Shown here one piece after another: positions 6,661 to 9,698 of a stretch of DNA of 9,698 nucleotides. This DNA is from Parachlamydia sp. (GTDB lineage: Bacteria > Chlamydiota > Chlamydiia > Chlamydiales > Parachlamydiaceae): contig JAJTHR010000310.1 in the NCBI GenBank assembly GCA_021298935.1, forward strand, positions 1 to 9,698, given 5' to 3'. Position 1 is the first letter of the stretch. Each line of letters begins with the position of its first letter. The translations under genes were made by a program, and so were the position numbers. The notes under the pieces are model-generated. The model was not told the DNA's origin, ran no database searches, and saw only the letters and a program-made list of their open reading frames with translations.

Positions 6661-7290
6661 ATGACTTTCAAGTAGGGTTTTTGCGTATTCCAGTGTACTT
6701 CCCTCAGGGACTTGAACGGGCGAGCCTAGCTTGATTTGGATGGTGCTGAAGGGTTTGGGGATCTGCATTTTGTCCCACGTATTTAATTCCCACGTTTTTG
6801 ATGCGTGCCACGTTAAGGCAATGACATGAGCCCCTGTTTCCAAAGCAGCCTTGGCAAGGCCCGTTTTCATTTTATAGCGCGGGCCGCGTGGGCCGTCAGG
6901 TGTAATCACTGCAATGCTTTTTCTATACTTGACATGGTTGATTAATTCCCTAAGAGCCTCATGCCTGGCATTGTGCGGCACCCGAACTGTGCGTCCTTTT
7001 TTATAGGAAAGGACAAAGCGGCTGATCAGCTCCCCGTCCCGGCTGTTGCTGACAAAAGCCGCATAGGTAAAGCGGTGGGCGTAGCGATCCAGGATGAAGG
7101 GAGCTAGAGCTAAGCGGTCATGCCAAAGCGCGAGGATGCATTTTTCATTTTGGGCGAGTTGTGTAAATTTTTCCAAGCCTTGAATGTTCCAACGGCAGGT
7201 GGAAAAAAGCAGCTTAAAGGCTCCCTTGCCCACTGTGGCAATAAATAAACCGGCCAGCCGATACAAACCATTTTTCAACATCTTTTTCAT
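6643..7290 (-). CDS. DUF374 family acyltransferase
   Basis: A 215-residue protein of the DUF374 branch of the lysophospholipid acyltransferase-like superfamily. Motifs in order are [10 protein letters not shown] (53-62, catalytic-type His57), [13 protein letters not shown] (79-91), [15 protein letters not shown] (102-116), [16 protein letters not shown] (129-144) and [11 protein letters not shown] (172-182). A hydrophobic N-terminus (about 9-30) may anchor it to the inner membrane. It is the last gene of the operon. Its ATG overlaps the lpxB TGA (ATGA), with GGGGAG (7299-7304) eight bases upstream. The position right after lpxB suggests acylation of lipid A or its precursors, but the acceptor is not shown by the sequence; lysophospholipid is the alternative. 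Confidence 0.85.
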   Translation of the reverse strand: MKKMLKNGLYRLAGLFIATVGKGAFKLLFSTCRWNIQGLEKFTQLAQNEKCILALWHDRLALAPFILDRYAHRFTYAAFVSNSRDGELISRFVLSYKKGRTVRVPHNARHEALRELINHVKYRKSIAVITPDGPRGPRYKMKTGLAKAALETGAHVIALTWHASKTWELNTWDKMQIPKPFSTIQIKLGSPVQVPEGSTLEYAKTLLESHLKLPF

Positions 7291-8414
7291 GTAAAAAGCT
7301 CCCCAATCAACTGACCCGCTATTTGCGGCCCTGCCAGTTTACTTTTGATGGATTGACAAGCTTGCTTAACGTCATTTTTACTGTTAATTTGCCTCTCTAT
7401 TTCTTCAGCAAGCACCCCTGCATCGAGTTTAGTTTGCATGAATTCCGGATAAATTTTTTTTTGGGCCAGGTGATTGACGATGCAATAATAGGGCAGTGAA
7501 AGCCTTAGGAGGTACTTAGCAATCATGTAATTGAGCTTTGTCAATTGATAAGCGACAACCGTTGGTTTTTCATGCAAGGCAAGCTCGAGGGTGATGGTGC
7601 CAGACTTGGCAAGGGCGCCCTCGCACCCCTGCATCATTTCATAGGTGTATTCACGGGGAACAATAAACACATCTTTCCCAAGGGTCAATGGGCTTTCTTC
7701 AATGCAGGCGATTAATGAAGATGCATGGCTTTCATGCGTGCAGGAGAGGAAAAAAACCATTTTTTCATCTTTGTTTTTTAACTTGGAGGCAGCCTGGAGA
7801 AAAGAAGGGGCATGCCTTTTGATCTCGCCTGGACGGCTTCCCGGAAATAAAGCGATGAAAGGGACATCCGGCAGGATCAACTTTTTTTTCCAATGAGGAT
7901 CGTAAGGATAGGCCTGAAGGGTTTCTAAAAGCGGATTTCCGGCATAGGCAGTCTTTAGCGCGGTGTGCTTAAAACAGTCAACTTCAAAGGGGAAAATGAC
8001 GAGCAGGAGGTCCAGAGAAGAGGCCATTGTCTCGATGCGCTTTTTGCCATGGGCCCAAACAGTCGGGCAAATGTACTGGACGATTTTTCCTTTATATCCC
8101 TTTTTGCGCAAAGCTTTTGCTAAACGGAGATTAAAGCCGGGATAATCAATGAGAAGGACACAGTCGGGAAGTGAGCTTAGGATGAAGTCCCTGACCTTAT
8201 AGAAAGACTTGACTAGGCGATGAAAGGATTTAAAGACATCTGTAAAGCCCATGACCATGAACTCTTCCATCGGTAAGAGGCATTGCATTCCAACCTTTCG
8301 CATGAGGGGCCCGCCTACTCCTTCGAAAGTCATTTTCCCTTTTAACGATTGCATTAAATGGCTTCCATGCAAGTCCCCGCTGCTTTCACCGGCAAAAATA
8401 AAAACTTTCTTCAT
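7287..8414 (-). CDS. lpxB: lipid-A-disaccharide synthase
   Basis: LpxB (GT19) joins UDP-diacylglucosamine to lipid X to form the beta-1',6 disaccharide of lipid A at the inner membrane. At 375 residues it is a complete single-domain enzyme, close to E. coli LpxB in size. Motifs are FAGESSGDLHG (7-17), EGVGGPLM (31-38), MGFTDV (55-60), DYPGFNLRLAK (90-100), YICPTVWAHGKKRI (114-127), LFPGSRPGEIKRH (189-201), AKSGTITLELAL (269-280) and VNHLAQKKIYPEFMQ (313-327). Chlamydiaceae LpxB is, from memory, about 600 residues with an N-terminal LAB_N extension. Here that part is a separate gene directly upstream, joined by an ATGA overlap. No Shine-Dalgarno precedes the ATG, so translational coupling is likely. 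Confidence 0.96.
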   Translation of the reverse strand: MKKVFIFAGESSGDLHGSHLMQSLKGKMTFEGVGGPLMRKVGMQCLLPMEEFMVMGFTDVFKSFHRLVKSFYKVRDFILSSLPDCVLLIDYPGFNLRLAKALRKKGYKGKIVQYICPTVWAHGKKRIETMASSLDLLLVIFPFEVDCFKHTALKTAYAGNPLLETLQAYPYDPHWKKKLILPDVPFIALFPGSRPGEIKRHAPSFLQAASKLKNKDEKMVFFLSCTHESHASSLIACIEESPLTLGKDVFIVPREYTYEMMQGCEGALAKSGTITLELALHEKPTVVAYQLTKLNYMIAKYLLRLSLPYYCIVNHLAQKKIYPEFMQTKLDAGVLAEEIERQINSKNDVKQACQSIKSKLAGPQIAGQLIGELFT

Positions 8415-9067
8415 GAGAGCCGGGCTTTGCGTATCAGCATCAGATTGCGCAAATAAGGGATTAAGCCTGTCAGGGGGCCGATGAGGTTGACCGGGTCATT
8501 GATGTGGAAAAAATAAAGGATTGAAAGGGAAGCCCCAATAATGCTCGTCCACCAAAAAGAGGGGGAAAGATGGCTGGCAAGCGACTTTTCTGCCAGCCAC
8601 CACTGCATCCAAAAACGGCTGGAAAAAAGGAAATAACCCGTTCCTCCCAGGAGATGCCAAACAAAGGCGGCATCCTCCCTTTTTTCCAATTGCCACGGAG
8701 TGATTGGAATGCGAAACCAATACCCGGACTGCAAATAAAACAGCAGGACTGTCAAAATAAAGGAGGCGAGGAGCAGGGCACAGGTAAATTTAAATGAGCG
8801 CCGCTCCACAGCCGGCTTCATGAGATTAAGATTGCGCCAGGCAATCACTCCATTGCAGACTTGAAAAAAGCAGACGTGGAACTGGATTTGAATGAGGGCA
8901 TGCAAGGCAAGAAGGCCATTACCCCACAGAGATAGCTTCCAAAATAGGGGAGTCACGCTACTTTTTTGATGCCACTCGCTTTGCAGCCACTGCACGATAA
9001 ATCTTCCGCCGAAGGCAATAGCTGAAAGCAATCCTAATGGATAAAGCAGAATTCTCCATTCTTCCAT
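8411..9067 (-). CDS. LAB_N membrane protein with duplicated domain
   Basis: A 218-residue integral membrane protein with two copies of the LAB_N (lipid A biosynthesis N-terminal) domain. Copy 1 is about residues 6-84 with GGRFIVQWLQSE (20-31) and AWRNLNLM (76-83). Copy 2 is about 135-213 with SSRFWMQWWLAEK (149-161) and PYLRNLMLI (204-212). The paired Arg-Phe-x2-Gln-Trp and Arg-Asn-Leu motifs are both exactly 129 residues apart, which shows a tandem duplication. An extra hydrophobic helix (95-113) links the copies; about seven membrane helices are likely. GGAG (9074-9077) stands six bases before the ATG. The start codon directly follows the GT2 stop (TAAATG) and the end overlaps lpxB. Its biochemical role is unknown; context suggests a membrane partner for GT2 or LpxB. 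Confidence 0.85.
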   Translation of the reverse strand: MEEWRILLYPLGLLSAIAFGGRFIVQWLQSEWHQKSSVTPLFWKLSLWGNGLLALHALIQIQFHVCFFQVCNGVIAWRNLNLMKPAVERRSFKFTCALLLASFILTVLLFYLQSGYWFRIPITPWQLEKREDAAFVWHLLGGTGYFLFSSRFWMQWWLAEKSLASHLSPSFWWTSIIGASLSILYFFHINDPVNLIGPLTGLIPYLRNLMLIRKARLS

Positions 9068-9698
9068 TTAACGCTCCAAAATGGTCGATTCTGTCTGGTA
9101 GGACAAATGCCTGTTTTTCATCCAACGCACCGCCCATAGATCGGCCAGAGTATTGAGCGAGCGGTTAAAAAAATTGTAATTGCTCTTGCCTCTCAACCTT
9201 TCGCGATGATTGACAGGAGTTTGATGAATACGGAAACCCTCAATTTTAAAAAGGGCAGGCAGGAAACGGTGCATGCCATTATACATTTTAATCTGTCTTA
9301 AGCAGGACGTGCGGTAAATTTTCAATGAACAGCCAGTGTCCTGCATCCCATCATTGCACACGCGGCTTCTGACCCAGTTGGCGCAACGCGAAATGATCCG
9401 TTTGACAAATGTGTCTTTTCTTTTCTTGCGCACGCCGCAGACAAGGTCGGCTTCCTGGATGGCAAAATAAAGCTTAGGGATGTCTGCCGGATCGTTTTGT
9501 CCATCCCCGTCCAGGGTAATGACGTACTCTCCTCCGGCTGCTTTGAAACCTGCATCAAAGGCGCTTGATTGGCCATAGTTTTTTGTGAAAAAAAGAGGCT
9601 TCATATAAGGGCGCTCGCTTGCCAATTTTTTTAGCATCCCTTTAGTATTATCAGTCGATCCGTCGCCAATGCAGATAAGCTCCCAGGAGCCTAAGCGG
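9068..9698 (-). CDS. GT2 family glycosyltransferase, partial (5' end outside window)
   Basis: The reading frame is open to the right edge, giving 209 visible C-terminal residues; the internal ATG at 9637 is not the start. It has the GT-A fold signs of the DPM1/polyprenyl-phosphate sugar transferase group: CIGDGSTDNT (9-18 of the visible part), KNYGQSSAFDAGF (39-51), the DxD-type LDGDGQNDP (62-70), DTGCSLKIYR (120-129) and RLRGKSNY (167-174). No C-terminal membrane helices are present, unlike GtrB or ArnC. Such proteins usually move a sugar from a nucleotide donor to a lipid phosphate on the cytoplasmic face. It stands directly upstream of the LAB_N gene (TAAATG), in an order I recall from other Gram-negatives. 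Sugar and acceptor cannot be told from sequence. Confidence 0.88.
   Translation of the reverse strand, partial: RLGSWELICIGDGSTDNTKGMLKKLASERPYMKPLFFTKNYGQSSAFDAGFKAAGGEYVITLDGDGQNDPADIPKLYFAIQEADLVCGVRKKRKDTFVKRIISRCANWVRSRVCNDGMQDTGCSLKIYRTSCLRQIKMYNGMHRFLPALFKIEGFRIHQTPVNHRERLRGKSNYNFFNRSLNTLADLWAVRWMKNRHLSYQTESTILER

Noticed and set aside
8470..8797. Open frames on both strands (8470-8673, 8496-8720, 8570-8797) within the LAB_N gene
   Set aside because: They are shadows in other frames of a well-supported membrane protein with duplicated motifs.
9068..9637. GT2 gene complete from the ATG at 9637
   Set aside because: The frame stays open to the window edge and encodes the conserved IGDGSTDNT motif upstream of that ATG, so it is an internal methionine.
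1..9698. CRISPR array, tRNA/rRNA genes, transposase or defence system
   Set aside because: No spaced direct repeats, cloverleaf-like sequences or recognisable mobile or defence proteins were seen; the window is mostly housekeeping and envelope lipid genes.

Overview
The window looks like a chromosomal segment of a Chlamydia-related bacterium, probably of the environmental Parachlamydiales type rather than a Chlamydiaceae species. The main reason is gene order. A run of plsB (soluble plastid-type GPAT), rng, a DUF177/YceD gene, rpmF and plsX matches my recollection of C. trachomatis CT807-CT811. The gene next to plsB, an M16-like protein, sits where C. trachomatis has ptr (CT806). Protein details agree: PlsB has the NHQTEPD and SGGRD motifs of chloroplast GPATs, and LpxB travels with a LAB_N membrane protein, a pairing known from chlamydiae. 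I cannot name the genus.

Layout, left to right. Positions 1-112 are non-coding and hold a strong two-part inverted repeat (28-86) with a Shine-Dalgarno-like AAGGAG in its internal loop. A small uncharacterised ORF (113-346, +) ends directly against a 9-bp-stem hairpin. The next gene, 383-2110 (-), encodes a probably exported or membrane-anchored protein with a degenerate M16-like domain and a long hydrophobic segment. Between it and plsB lies a 117-bp palindrome (2181-2297). rng (3293-4831) and plsB (2296-3288) form a minus-strand pair. From a divergent, AT-rich promoter region (4832-4980) the plus strand carries the DUF177 gene, rpmF and plsX (4981-6660), the widespread yceD-rpmF-plsX grouping. 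plsX ends convergently, overlapping by 18 bp the last gene of a minus-strand lipid A operon. In transcription order that operon is GT2 glycosyltransferase (cut by the right edge), LAB_N membrane protein, lpxB and a DUF374 acyltransferase. All four genes abut or overlap by 4 bp.

Functionally the window is dominated by envelope lipid synthesis. PlsB acylates glycerol-3-phosphate, PlsX makes acyl-phosphate, LpxB makes the lipid A disaccharide, and the DUF374 protein is probably another acyltransferase. The GT2/LAB_N pair may supply or move a polyprenyl-linked sugar. The remainder is ribosome and RNA housekeeping: L32, a YceD-like 23S rRNA factor and RNase E/G.

No CRISPR array, tRNA, rRNA, transposase or clear defence system is visible. 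The points most worth checking are the LAB_N/LpxB split with an internal LAB_N duplication, the GT2-LAB_N-LpxB-DUF374 module, the degenerate M16-like gene in the ptr position, the 117-bp palindrome, and the structured leader of the first small ORF.
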